A DNA stretch of 62,572 nucleotides, taken from NCBI GenBank assembly GCA_021740905.1, contig JAIOYV010000035.1, forward strand, positions 1-62,572. The letters are read 5' to 3'. The position numbers and the translations under genes are program-made. Positions 8,713 through 16,865 of the stretch are shown here, piece after piece; the stretch's first letter is position 1, and the number at the start of each line of letters is the position of its first letter. The notes beneath the pieces are model-generated. The model searched no databases, was not told the DNA's origin, and worked only from the letters and a program-made list of their open reading frames with translations. This DNA comes from Bacteroidales bacterium. Its GTDB lineage: Bacteria > Bacteroidota > Bacteroidia > Bacteroidales > M50B96.

Positions 8713-8720
8713 CAAAAATA
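8713..8720 (-). promoter_or_regulatory. -7 promoter element of the PIN toxin-antitoxin operon (TATTTTTG)
   Basis: This exact TAnnTTTG on the minus strand lies 16 bases before the antitoxin ATG. The pair therefore probably has its own promoter and does not rely on the mannosidase promoter. Confidence 0.55.
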
Positions 8721-8813
8721 CGAATTTATTCGATGTACATCCAACCCACTTGTATCATAGATGTAGAGTCGCTAAACAGAGGTAAGGATTTTTCCTTCCA
8801 TCCAGCCCTTATT

Positions 8814-8984
8814 TTAACCATTTTTGTCAATAATATCCTTTTCAATTTTTATTAGCTGACCAATTAATGGAATTGGATCGCAAGATTGTTCACAGAAATA
8901 GGGTTTTATTATTTCCTGGTATTGAGATTCAATTTCGCCAAAGTCAATGTCTTTGGTACTTTCAGGTTCTTCAAAAAGATTCAT
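8814..8984 (-). CDS. Small hypothetical protein (56 aa)
   Basis: The ORF runs ATG to TAA on the minus strand and begins MNLFEEPEST. It starts 5 bases after the stop of the alpha-mannosidase gene and could be its last cistron. It is acidic and soluble, with no signal peptide and two Cys near the middle (FCEQSCDP). I do not recognise a family. Composition and position favour a real gene, but its small size leaves doubt. Confidence 0.45.
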   Translation of the reverse strand: MNLFEEPESTKDIDFGEIESQYQEIIKPYFCEQSCDPIPLIGQLIKIEKDIIDKNG

Positions 8985-8989
8985 TTGTG

Positions 8990-11900
8990 TTATTCAAAAT
9001 TCACCTTAATAAACTTCGTCTCATAATGCTCAATCAACAAGGGTGATGTCAGAACTGCCAATTCTTCTTCCAAAATACTTACCTCCTGAATAGAGGTGGC
9101 TCCTGTCTCATCGAGCAATCGCCGGATATCTAAAATGGCATGGTTACCTTCAACTTCCCGGATGTGGAGGATAATCCCTTTTCCATCAATCGAGGGGGTC
9201 GAATTAACCAACAATAAATTAGGCACGCCAAGACCTACCAATGATCGGGAAACAAGCCTGGTTTCTTTGGCCTCATTGGTGGGCAGCATTATCCTGGATA
9301 AAAGTGGAACACGGTCGCCCCAGCCAAACCGGGTGGCAAACATATCAGAATTGTCCCTAGAGGAGGTAATGCTGTAGGTCCAGCGTAATTCGCCTTCCTG
9401 CTTTGCTTTGAAATTGGTTACCCAGTAATTATTCAACACCCACGAAAAGATGTGATTGGTTTTGGGTTTCAGTCGATAATAGTAGCGCCCGGTATTTATA
9501 TCGCCAAATTGAACCAGAGGGATTTCATTGCTCACAAAAACAATTTGCGAATTCTCGTTCCTTACCGAGGCAAAATTCTGAATGGTGTTCCAATCTGATG
9601 AACTTCCTTCCAATTGATTGATTCCCGGGTAAACAACCCCTCCCTGGGCTTCGAAGGCTAGTTTCCCATTATCCAATTGAAAAGGAAATGAAACATAAAC
9701 ACCCTCGGGGGTTTCAACAGGAAGCTTGAACATCTTATACAAAAATTCGATCTTTTTTTGATAATGGTAAAGACGGATTTCAATGTTCACACCTCTTTCA
9801 TCGGCACAAACGGGCATGTCGCCGGTCAGAAATATGCTTTTGTATATGGCTCCATTTTCTTTTTTCGTGATATGAATATTTGAAAGCTCTATTCGGGTCA
9901 GATCAAGTGGTTTGTAAACAGTATCACGGTTTGTGTTTGTCAGGCGTTCAAGCTCGTGACGGTTGCCCAGTTGCTCATATATAAACTGTCCCAATGGGTA
10001 TATGGCAGACTGATCGATCAAATCTTTTTTCAATTCCTTATCGAAGATTTGGGTAATCAACCCGTTGCTTTCATCCATTTTAATCTGATAAAAATCGTTT
10101 TCAAAAACTTGGCTGTATTTAGCTACTTCAAGCCTACAATATTGTCCTACATTCACCTGCAATGTTTTATAACCCATCGGTGGAATATCTTCGACCCAAA
10201 GCCCGTAATAAACTCCCTCCATGCGCCGCTCATAAGCTTGAAAAGGTACTTCCTTATCATCACCATCTGTGATTGTAAAATCCACTCCATCTGGAATTAC
10301 TTCAAAAGGAATAAACAACTCCACCATGCCCGAACGCTTCCAGTTCAGTGTATTGAAAACCGCGATAGTGGGCAGGTTTGATTTGCTCAATGAAGGTTCG
10401 ATAAAAGCAAGTGCTTTTTCTTCCAGTGCATGGGCTTTTTTGGCAGCTTCCCAGGCATAAGCTGATTTCATCCCCCACTGATTGATGGTGTTTTGTGCCA
10501 GAGGATCGGTGACACTTTCGGCTGCACCATGGGTGTGTTCATCGTAAAACAAAAGATTGTCGTATACTTCCTCAATCTCATCCTGGATTCCTTCCGGCAT
10601 TTCAGCACCCAGCACCTTTGCCATCGATAAAACTGCCGTGGTTGCTGAAATCCCGATCTGGGTAGTCCTGACTACTTTGGTCTCGTTGGCTGCCGATGCT
10701 GTTCCATCAGTCCACCAGTCGGGCCAGGCGACTTTTTTTGTGGGTAGATCATCGGCATGTTGCTCATCAAGGTAAATCATAAAGTCGCGGGCCAGGGCAC
10801 TTCTCAATTTGGGCCACTCGTATTTTTCGTTCCATTCTTTTATGATGTAGCAAGCCGCGGTGGATGGTGGCGAATTATCGGTGATATAGCCCGAAAACTG
10901 CAACGCGATTTTGTCGTAAGGATAGCCTTTTTCTTCCAATCCTGTCAGGTATTGCGACAAGTTATTCCGCAACACATCCTGCTGCCCAGTGGTCAGGCTT
11001 AGTGAATTTCCATGTTGGTAATGTTCGCTCCGGTAGGCCAACAAACGGTTTCCAGCTGGCGATTGCCACCAAAAGCTGGTGGGTTTATCGAAAGGCTTTC
11101 GCGCCCGGTGAGCATGAATGCCCATGGTGAGGTACTTCACATCGGTGTGCGCATAATAATCAACCATGCACCAGGCAATCCCATTCACATCGTTTTGCAT
11201 GGCAGTGGTCACATCTATGCCTTTGTTCTTGAGCATCCTCAAAGTTTTGGTCTGGGCGGCCAATGCCGATTCGTCCACTATCTCCGAAAAATTGAGGAAC
11301 ATGCCGGTGGCCTCGATCCTACCCTCTTTTATTCGCTGCAACAAACGGTCAACCTGTTCTTGTGGTCGGCTTTTCAGATATTCCCGCACCGACCAGGATG
11401 TTTCGCAGGTCCACCGGAATTTTGCCGCATCTGGCAAGTCATCGGTCTGGTCGCAAAAATCGAGGGCATGGTCGATGTAGCGGAGGTGCTCGGGCAAAAT
11501 TTCAGTTTGAGGCCGGGTGTAGCCAATATCGGTATGGGTATGTTGCACAAGGAAAATCTCCCACTCGCGGATGGGTTCAAGGGTGAAAGTTCTTTGTGTC
11601 AGCTCTTTTCCGTCGATTTGAATGGTTGCCGTAAAATCCGTTTTAGCTTCTACTTTGGGCAAGTTTATTTCAAGCTTATTGTAACCGGCTTTCAAGGTAG
11701 TTTTTACTTTGATGTCTCCGATAGTGACACTTGCATTGGCATCTTTTCCAATATAAATGAAATCGACACTGATGGAGTGAAATAATTTACTTCCACTTTT
11801 TGCCACCACTTTATTCTGATAAATGTCGATTTTTTCTTCCACCTTAGTTTTAAAGGTCATAAACCAGGCGTTGTTGTTTTGGGTTTGGGTTGATATTTTA

Positions 11901-12385
11901 ATGATGTTTGCCTCTCCCAATCGAGTAGCCTCAATAGGAAGTTTCAGGATGGCAAAACCCATCTGGTCTTCATACTTATCCAGCATGGTGACATTAAGGT
12001 TCAGTTCGGCACCCTTTTCTCCCTGAATAATCCTTGGACCCAAATCGCTAGTTTTCGAACTGCTAAATGAAAACCAGGTTTTGTCGTTTATACGTAAATT
12101 GAAATCAACCGGATCGGAGGTTACATCCATGCCAAACACCCAAATAAACCGGACAAATTGGTCAGTATATGAATTAGGAACAGCTTCTGTTTTCCACTCA
12201 ATGGCCGGATAATCCTGTTGTCCCCTTAATAAGAGTGAAGTGTTTACATCAGGAAAAAGTGAATGGTAGCCAAACCTGGTCCCATTTACTTCTTCTTCAA
12301 AACCCTGAAAATAGTCTTGACCCAGGGCAAGGTAAGTCAATAATAGTAGTAGCCCGGTAAGTAGTTTTGTTTTCATGCCCAACAT
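8990..12385 (-). CDS. Secreted glycoside hydrolase family 38-type alpha-mannosidase
   Basis: The protein has 1131 residues with a signal peptide (hydrophobic stretch at about 6-21, then LGQD). An N-terminal beta domain covers about 30-270. The GH38 catalytic domain begins with VQHTHTDIGYT (H284 and D286 as Zn ligands). QNDVNG carries the likely nucleophile D399. The three-helix bundle and C-terminal beta domains follow. GH38 enzymes are retaining alpha-mannosidases acting on glycans. Export suggests a periplasmic or surface role in glycan degradation. No SusCD pair or other glycan genes are adjacent, so it is not in an evident polysaccharide utilisation locus. TACTTTTA at 12457-12464 is the probable -7 element. 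Confidence 0.88.
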   Translation of the reverse strand: MLGMKTKLLTGLLLLLTYLALGQDYFQGFEEEVNGTRFGYHSLFPDVNTSLLLRGQQDYPAIEWKTEAVPNSYTDQFVRFIWVFGMDVTSDPVDFNLRINDKTWFSFSSSKTSDLGPRIIQGEKGAELNLNVTMLDKYEDQMGFAILKLPIEATRLGEANIIKISTQTQNNNAWFMTFKTKVEEKIDIYQNKVVAKSGSKLFHSISVDFIYIGKDANASVTIGDIKVKTTLKAGYNKLEINLPKVEAKTDFTATIQIDGKELTQRTFTLEPIREWEIFLVQHTHTDIGYTRPQTEILPEHLRYIDHALDFCDQTDDLPDAAKFRWTCETSWSVREYLKSRPQEQVDRLLQRIKEGRIEATGMFLNFSEIVDESALAAQTKTLRMLKNKGIDVTTAMQNDVNGIAWCMVDYYAHTDVKYLTMGIHAHRARKPFDKPTSFWWQSPAGNRLLAYRSEHYQHGNSLSLTTGQQDVLRNNLSQYLTGLEEKGYPYDKIALQFSGYITDNSPPSTAACYIIKEWNEKYEWPKLRSALARDFMIYLDEQHADDLPTKKVAWPDWWTDGTASAANETKVVRTTQIGISATTAVLSMAKVLGAEMPEGIQDEIEEVYDNLLFYDEHTHGAAESVTDPLAQNTINQWGMKSAYAWEAAKKAHALEEKALAFIEPSLSKSNLPTIAVFNTLNWKRSGMVELFIPFEVIPDGVDFTITDGDDKEVPFQAYERRMEGVYYGLWVEDIPPMGYKTLQVNVGQYCRLEVAKYSQVFENDFYQIKMDESNGLITQIFDKELKKDLIDQSAIYPLGQFIYEQLGNRHELERLTNTNRDTVYKPLDLTRIELSNIHITKKENGAIYKSIFLTGDMPVCADERGVNIEIRLYHYQKKIEFLYKMFKLPVETPEGVYVSFPFQLDNGKLAFEAQGGVVYPGINQLEGSSSDWNTIQNFASVRNENSQIVFVSNEIPLVQFGDINTGRYYYRLKPKTNHIFSWVLNNYWVTNFKAKQEGELRWTYSITSSRDNSDMFATRFGWGDRVPLLSRIMLPTNEAKETRLVSRSLVGLGVPNLLLVNSTPSIDGKGIILHIREVEGNHAILDIRRLLDETGATSIQEVSILEEELAVLTSPLLIEHYETKFIKVNFE

Positions 12386-12456
12386 TTAATTAATTCATTA
12401 TAATTTACTCAATTATAGATACTGACATAGCGAAAATATCTAATGTTGAAGTTTGG

Positions 12457-12464
12457 TAAAAGTA
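12457..12464 (-). promoter_or_regulatory. Putative -7 promoter element of the mannosidase gene (TACTTTTA)
   Basis: This exact TACTTTTA on the minus strand lies 71 bases before the ATG. It is one of the five identical octamers in the window. Confidence 0.35.
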
Positions 12465-12500
12465 GTAATTTGAGAAGAATGGCCTCTTTGTTTCCCCTGA

Positions 12501-12683
12501 TTAGTATTCTGTTGTTCTAAGGCTTATAAAATAATCTGGGCTACGTTTCGAATGTACTATTCTGATAAATACTAATTTGTGGTTAAGCAACTTGAAAACT
12601 ACCAGGTATTTATTTTTGTAGATTCCGATTAGTGAGGTTTTAAAGCGTGGTAAAACAATTACTTCTCGATCGACTCTCTCCAT
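12501..12683 (-). pseudogene. RelE/ParE-type toxin remnant (C-terminal half)
   Basis: Sixty codons carry the C-terminal strands typical of RelE/ParE toxins: LPRFKTSLIGIYKNKYLVVF, then KLVFIRIVHSKRSPDYF. Intact toxins have about 85-100 residues, and the N-terminal helical hairpin is absent here. The frame is closed by a stop a few codons before the ATG at 12683. It follows an antitoxin-like gene in the expected order. I read it as the remains of a toxin-antitoxin pair. A short functional variant cannot be excluded. Confidence 0.55.
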
Positions 12684-12709
12684 TCTTGGATTGAATTAAA
12701 GAATTCTTG

Positions 12710-12952
12710 TTAAGACATCCCTTCTTCATTCTCATCTTTTAAGGTTTGCAGGCGAAATTCTTTTACCGTCATGCCCAGGTCATCAAGGAAGAAGTCATCC
12801 TGCCAATCATCGGTAAATATCTCATCTTCCTCCGAAATAGCAGACTTGCTCTTTTCCAGTTCAACAGAAGGCACAAAATTGAATTGTTTGATGAACTGCA
12901 AAAAAGAATAGGCGTTCTTTGTATCATCAATTGTCAAAATAACTCTCTGCAT
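12710..12952 (-). CDS. Antitoxin-like small protein, possibly truncated
   Basis: Eighty residues from the ATG at 12952, beginning MQRVILTIDDTKNAYSFLQF. This resembles small Bacteroidota antitoxins that precede RelE/ParE toxins. It ends EEGMS-TAA. Beyond the stop, the same frame remains open for 16 codons (12659-12709) that read as a plausible continuation (QEFFNSIQEW, then RESIEK), so the TAA may be a nonsense change. A -7 element TATCTTTG lies at 12967-12974. Confidence 0.65.
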   Translation of the reverse strand: MQRVILTIDDTKNAYSFLQFIKQFNFVPSVELEKSKSAISEEDEIFTDDWQDDFFLDDLGMTVKEFRLQTLKDENEEGMS

Positions 12953-12966
12953 AATTGCATTTTTTA

Positions 12967-12974
12967 CAAAGATA
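12967..12974 (-). promoter_or_regulatory. -7 promoter element (TATCTTTG) of the antitoxin-like gene
   Basis: This exact TAnnTTTG on the minus strand lies 15 bases before the ATG at 12952. Confidence 0.5.
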
Positions 12975-13051
12975 GGAATTCTGTAAGAATTTATATTTGT
13001 TCCGAAGCACTTCAAAAACGCTATGATCTAATGTTTATACATATTTGTTCC

Positions 13052-14176
13052 TTAAATATTGAACCGGACACCAATATATGCCTGTTGCTTCTCTGATACG
13101 ATCCACCCATCTTTAAAACTTACAAATTTGGGGTTCATCAATATTCCACCGAATAAGAGATCATACCTTCCATACGAGAAAATCAAATATTCATGCCATG
13201 TGTTTGCTGGATACAAATCTCCTCCTTTGCTAATCAAGCGTCCACATCCAAGCCCAAATTCTTTCCAATTGAAAATTTGGTTTGGGGCATTGTACATAAT
13301 ATATTCAACAGTCAGAAATGAATATGCCTCTATACCCGTTTTTGAATCAGGGTTTCCATATATCAGCCCATTAAAATTAAGGCCCAAACTATATTCAGGA
13401 ATCCCCTTTCTTTTGTCAATATAGTTGATCGATATGTGAGTACTCGGAACCAGCGTGTTAAACAATAAGCTAATTCCGGGTTTAAATAGTATGGTTATTT
13501 CCATGTTGCTTTGGTAGCTTATACTTTCTTTCACAATTGTGGAGGTATCTATTTTATTTAGATAAGCTTTATCCTTTGGGTTGTATAAATCCTTGCTATT
13601 AAAACTTATCCGGGATTCAAACCGATGATTGTCCATCAGCTTTTTGTGCCGGTCGATTTTTGCAAGGGCTTGCTGTACCAACGAATCAAAATTAATAGAA
13701 TCCACCTTGTTCAGATCATATATTGACCCCAGGTAGAATTTCATTACTTGCTTCTTTTCAAGAGGAAAGAGAATGACGGTTTCAAAGTTCAGGAATTGGG
13801 AACTTGTGTTTGATTTATATTCTGTAAGGACAAACTCGGTGTATTTTTCAGGCGGGAGAAAATCAATTTTTCGGTCTATATGGGGAGAATCGCCTTTATA
13901 CTTTGTGCGGGAATACACTATTTTCATTGGTTTAGGCTGATACATCAAGCTATCAGGGCCTTTTTTTAAATCCTTCACAAATGCCCCGATCAATGAATCA
14001 ATGCTTTCGTTAATTTCAGGCTCTGCCAAATTATTCAAGTGAAACTCAAGCATGCAAAAATCATCAACCAAAACCTGAAAGGTATCTGGTAGATAGACCT
14101 GATTACTTTGAGAAAGTAGATTGCTTGCACAGAGCCAACAAACACAAACGGATATTGCTATTAATTTCTTCATCAT
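13052..14176 (-). CDS. Secreted protein of unknown function, probably outer-membrane-associated
   Basis: The protein has 374 residues with a signal peptide (MMKKLIAISVCVCWLCASNL, cut near LLSQS). The C-terminal third alternates polar and hydrophobic residues and ends in YIGVRFNI, which suggests beta strands of an outer-membrane or beta-rich protein. No family is recognised. It lies 23 bases after the anti-sigma-like gene on the same strand, so it is probably the third cistron of the sigma factor operon and may be the effector controlled by it. Confidence 0.75.
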   Translation of the reverse strand: MMKKLIAISVCVCWLCASNLLSQSNQVYLPDTFQVLVDDFCMLEFHLNNLAEPEINESIDSLIGAFVKDLKKGPDSLMYQPKPMKIVYSRTKYKGDSPHIDRKIDFLPPEKYTEFVLTEYKSNTSSQFLNFETVILFPLEKKQVMKFYLGSIYDLNKVDSINFDSLVQQALAKIDRHKKLMDNHRFESRISFNSKDLYNPKDKAYLNKIDTSTIVKESISYQSNMEITILFKPGISLLFNTLVPSTHISINYIDKRKGIPEYSLGLNFNGLIYGNPDSKTGIEAYSFLTVEYIMYNAPNQIFNWKEFGLGCGRLISKGGDLYPANTWHEYLIFSYGRYDLLFGGILMNPKFVSFKDGWIVSEKQQAYIGVRFNI

Positions 14177-14199
14177 ATTAATTTTATTTATAGGTGATG

Positions 14200-14871
14200 C
14201 TATTTATATAATCTGAGACAGAGTAGTTTTTTTTCGTCAGTTGGTGTAGGCTGCATGACTTTCCTCCTTTTAAGAAAAGTAAATCCAATTTTTCTTCCTG
14301 GCTCCTGGACCGAAAAAATTGTTTCAAGCACTTTTTCATTTTGGCTACTGTCAGGCATTAAGTTTTCAAACGAATAATCAACAGGGATTTCCAAACTATC
14401 AGTTCCCGGAATTTCATCAATCACTGGATTCTCATAGACAATTTTCACAAGAGTGTCTTTGATGAATACTGTGTCGTATTTTATCTGATATACAATTTTT
14501 GTAATCTGTTTTTGATCCTCTATATGAATTGGTTTCTCTTTTTTTACACTCTTAGATGCCAAGTGGATTTCTTCTTTCATTAAGAGTTCTTGCTGAAGTT
14601 GATAGTTTTTCTGTTTCAAATCCTTCAGTTTGTTTTCGGTTTTCACAAGCTCGCAAATTGTCTCGTTGTAGGGTCGAAGTGCGAAATAATTTAAAAGGAA
14701 GAGAAGCACAACGGCAGCGGCGGCATACCTCAACCAAACCGGGACGATAAATTGATTTGCTGGCTGAATTTTTTTCCATGTGCTTTCTTTGTCCCATTTC
14801 GATCCCGGGATTTCTTTTTCATTCAAACCGTCCAGTTTCGTTTTTAATATTTCTTCAAAATCTTTATCCAT
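14200..14871 (-). CDS. Putative anti-sigma factor (single-pass membrane protein)
   Basis: The protein has 223 residues. A cytoplasmic N-terminal stretch of about 45 residues contains PGSKWDKESTWKKI, followed by one transmembrane helix (about 46-63, YAAAAVVLLFLLNYF). A coiled-coil-like segment follows (about 75-100), then a periplasmic domain. It overlaps the upstream ECF sigma gene by 8 bases. Topology and position support an anti-sigma role, although the zinc-finger (ZAS) motif is absent. The name is an inference. Confidence 0.65.
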   Translation of the reverse strand: MDKDFEEILKTKLDGLNEKEIPGSKWDKESTWKKIQPANQFIVPVWLRYAAAAVVLLFLLNYFALRPYNETICELVKTENKLKDLKQKNYQLQQELLMKEEIHLASKSVKKEKPIHIEDQKQITKIVYQIKYDTVFIKDTLVKIVYENPVIDEIPGTDSLEIPVDYSFENLMPDSSQNEKVLETIFSVQEPGRKIGFTFLKRRKVMQPTPTDEKKLLCLRLYK

Positions 14872-15403
14872 AATAATCAGATTTATATTCCTTTAGTTTT
14901 TCTTGTAGCTCCTTTTTTGCCCTAGATAATTGCGACATGGATGTGGCTCGGCTAATCAGAAGCTCATTGGCTATTTCTTGATGGCTGTAGCCTTCCAGCA
15001 CAAAGAGATTGAAAATAGTCCGTTGGCTTTCGTTCAAATTAGCTATACATTTGTAAATCAATTCTGCATCCAATTCAAGATAGTTGAAGCTTTCGGAAGG
15101 AGTTGATCCCTCTTGAAATTCCTCATGATCAAAATGGCTCCTCCTCCGAATGGTCATCAAACATTCGTTTACCATTATTTTCTTTATCCATGCCCGAAAC
15201 CCTCCTGTGTTTCGATTTTCAAAACCATCAATTTTCTCAAAGATCTTATTGAATCCGGTAATCAAAGCGTCTTCTGCATCCTGATCATTTCCGAGGTAGC
15301 GGTAACATAAGCGATAACATACATTTGCATGTTTATCATAAAGGGCTTTTTGTGCCTGATGTTTCCTCGTTTTGCAGCCTTGTATTAATTGTTCCTCAGT
15401 CAA
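14864..15403 (-). CDS. ECF-type RNA polymerase sigma factor (sigma-70 family)
   Basis: The protein has 179 residues. Region 2 lies at about 22-90 (ALYDKHANVCYRLCYRYLGN, then DAEDALITGFNKIFEKI). Region 4 lies at about 120-170, with the helix-turn-helix EGYSHQEIANELLISRATSMSQL. The intervening FRAWIKKIMVNECL is typical of Bacteroidota ECF factors. It directs RNA polymerase to envelope- or stress-related promoters. It is the first gene of an operon with the membrane protein and the secreted protein downstream, probably autoregulated. Confidence 0.93.
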   Translation of the reverse strand: MTEEQLIQGCKTRKHQAQKALYDKHANVCYRLCYRYLGNDQDAEDALITGFNKIFEKIDGFENRNTGGFRAWIKKIMVNECLMTIRRRSHFDHEEFQEGSTPSESFNYLELDAELIYKCIANLNESQRTIFNLFVLEGYSHQEIANELLISRATSMSQLSRAKKELQEKLKEYKSDYYG

Positions 15404-15600
15404 TTTGATTTATTTGAATCGCCAATCTATTCTATAGAATGCAAGATAATGGAAAAGCTTGCACAGAAAGCATGATTTTTTTTTGAAAGTTAATATTAAT
15501 CAAAAGGGATATGCTATTGGATTCCCCATTTGACTTACAGTTTCTCTAAATCTGTATGTTAAAATATGGCTTTTATTATAATCAGGGTTACAAATAATAA

Positions 15601-15629
15601 GGCTGACAAACCACTTGGGTTCACCAGCC
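15601..15629 (-). terminator. Likely terminator of the metal efflux operon
   Basis: An interrupted hairpin has outer stem GGCTG/CAGCC and inner AACC/GGTT. On the minus strand it is followed by TTATTATTT. It lies 56 bases beyond the stop of the TolC-like gene. A second hairpin, GGGGTG/CACCCC at 15647-15667, lies just before it. Confidence 0.5.
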
Positions 15630-15684
15630 TTTACTATACGATTGTTGGGGTGCCTTTAAGTCACCCCGATACTCGTGGAGCATT

Positions 15685-16863
15685 CTACATATACTGCATC
15701 AACTCAGCAAAACCCTTATTCAGTTCCCTTTCCATTTCCAGCAAGTTACTTACACTTTCGTAATAAATCGATAGTTCCATCATGTAGTCAATCAAAGAAA
15801 TTTCGCCCTGGTCCAATGCTTTTTTTAATAGATCGGAACTATTGTACAGGAGCAAATTTGTACGATAATCGCTGGCATTTTTTTGTAGAGCAACTGCCTT
15901 AGCGTGTAAGGCTTTTAGCTGGTTGTAAAACTGAAGCTTGGTATCTGTTGTGATACTCTCGATAGCGAGTGAATTTGCCCTGGCGTACTTCACCGAATTT
16001 TTGTTCTCCCACAAAGGGATGGACAAACCCACCGTGACGCCCTGGAATTGTTCCCCTACTACTTTTTCACTCATATAACCTGCCTGCAATTTGGGGTAAG
16101 ACTTCGCCCTGTTGAGTTTCAACTGTTTGTTACTGAGTTCAACTTCCTGTTTCAGCCAATTTATAACAGGATTGTTTTGTTCGGCCTGAGCATACCATTG
16201 TTCAAAATCGGAAGGGACCAAGGGCATTGTAAATTCACTTTCGTTAAATTCGACCGGTTCACCTCCATTGAGTAGGCATAATTCTGCGATCAAGGTCTCA
16301 CGTTCAATCTCAACAGATTCCAATTGTTTGGTCGTATTCAGAAGATTCAGTTGAGCTTTATTGAATTCAATGATATTGCTTTCGCCCACATCAAATTTCG
16401 ATTTATAAGAACTGGCAATGCTTTGGGCATGATCAACTCTCTTCGATAATTCCACATACATGGCATTCGCATAAATCAAATCGTAACACAACGATCGAAC
16501 CTGAAACATTATAGCCTTACGTTGTTTTTGATATTCCAGATCAACCTGATTGTTCCTAATGTCGGAAATCTGATTCTGATACTTGTACACGGTTGGAAAA
16601 TCGAAAGATTGTGAAATACCGAAATCCGTACGATTTCCGATTCCGGAAGGATTTCCCCAAAGGTAGTTGAATTCAACTTCCGGGTTTTGGAGGTAAATGC
16701 CTGTTTTGTTGTTGAGCTTTTCTGCCTCCATGCTTTTTTGCAAAGCTGAAAGAGTGGTATTGTTTTTCTCAATCTCGGATATTATATTCTCAACACTGTT
16801 CTGAGAAAAAAGAAATGAGCTACATGTCAAGAGGCTCAAGATTGATATAATTATTTTCTTCAT
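15685..16863 (-). CDS. TolC-family outer membrane efflux protein (CzcC/CusC-like)
   Basis: The protein has 392 residues with a signal peptide (about 1-20, SLLTCSSFLFSQ). Two repeats of the outer membrane efflux fold carry long coiled-coil segments rich in Asn, Gln and Leu (about 25-190 and 215-390). It forms the trimeric outer-membrane duct of the efflux pump. It begins 2 bases after the stop of the RND gene, so co-translation is likely. It is the last gene of the operon, followed by terminator-like hairpins. Confidence 0.9.
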   Translation of the reverse strand: MKKIIISILSLLTCSSFLFSQNSVENIISEIEKNNTTLSALQKSMEAEKLNNKTGIYLQNPEVEFNYLWGNPSGIGNRTDFGISQSFDFPTVYKYQNQISDIRNNQVDLEYQKQRKAIMFQVRSLCYDLIYANAMYVELSKRVDHAQSIASSYKSKFDVGESNIIEFNKAQLNLLNTTKQLESVEIERETLIAELCLLNGGEPVEFNESEFTMPLVPSDFEQWYAQAEQNNPVINWLKQEVELSNKQLKLNRAKSYPKLQAGYMSEKVVGEQFQGVTVGLSIPLWENKNSVKYARANSLAIESITTDTKLQFYNQLKALHAKAVALQKNASDYRTNLLLYNSSDLLKKALDQGEISLIDYMMELSIYYESVSNLLEMERELNKGFAELMQYM

Positions 16864-16865
16864 AA

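Noticed and set aside
11012-11785. A 257-codon plus-strand open frame within the mannosidase gene
   Set aside because: It lies wholly opposite the catalytic domain of the GH38 gene and has no recognisable protein features.
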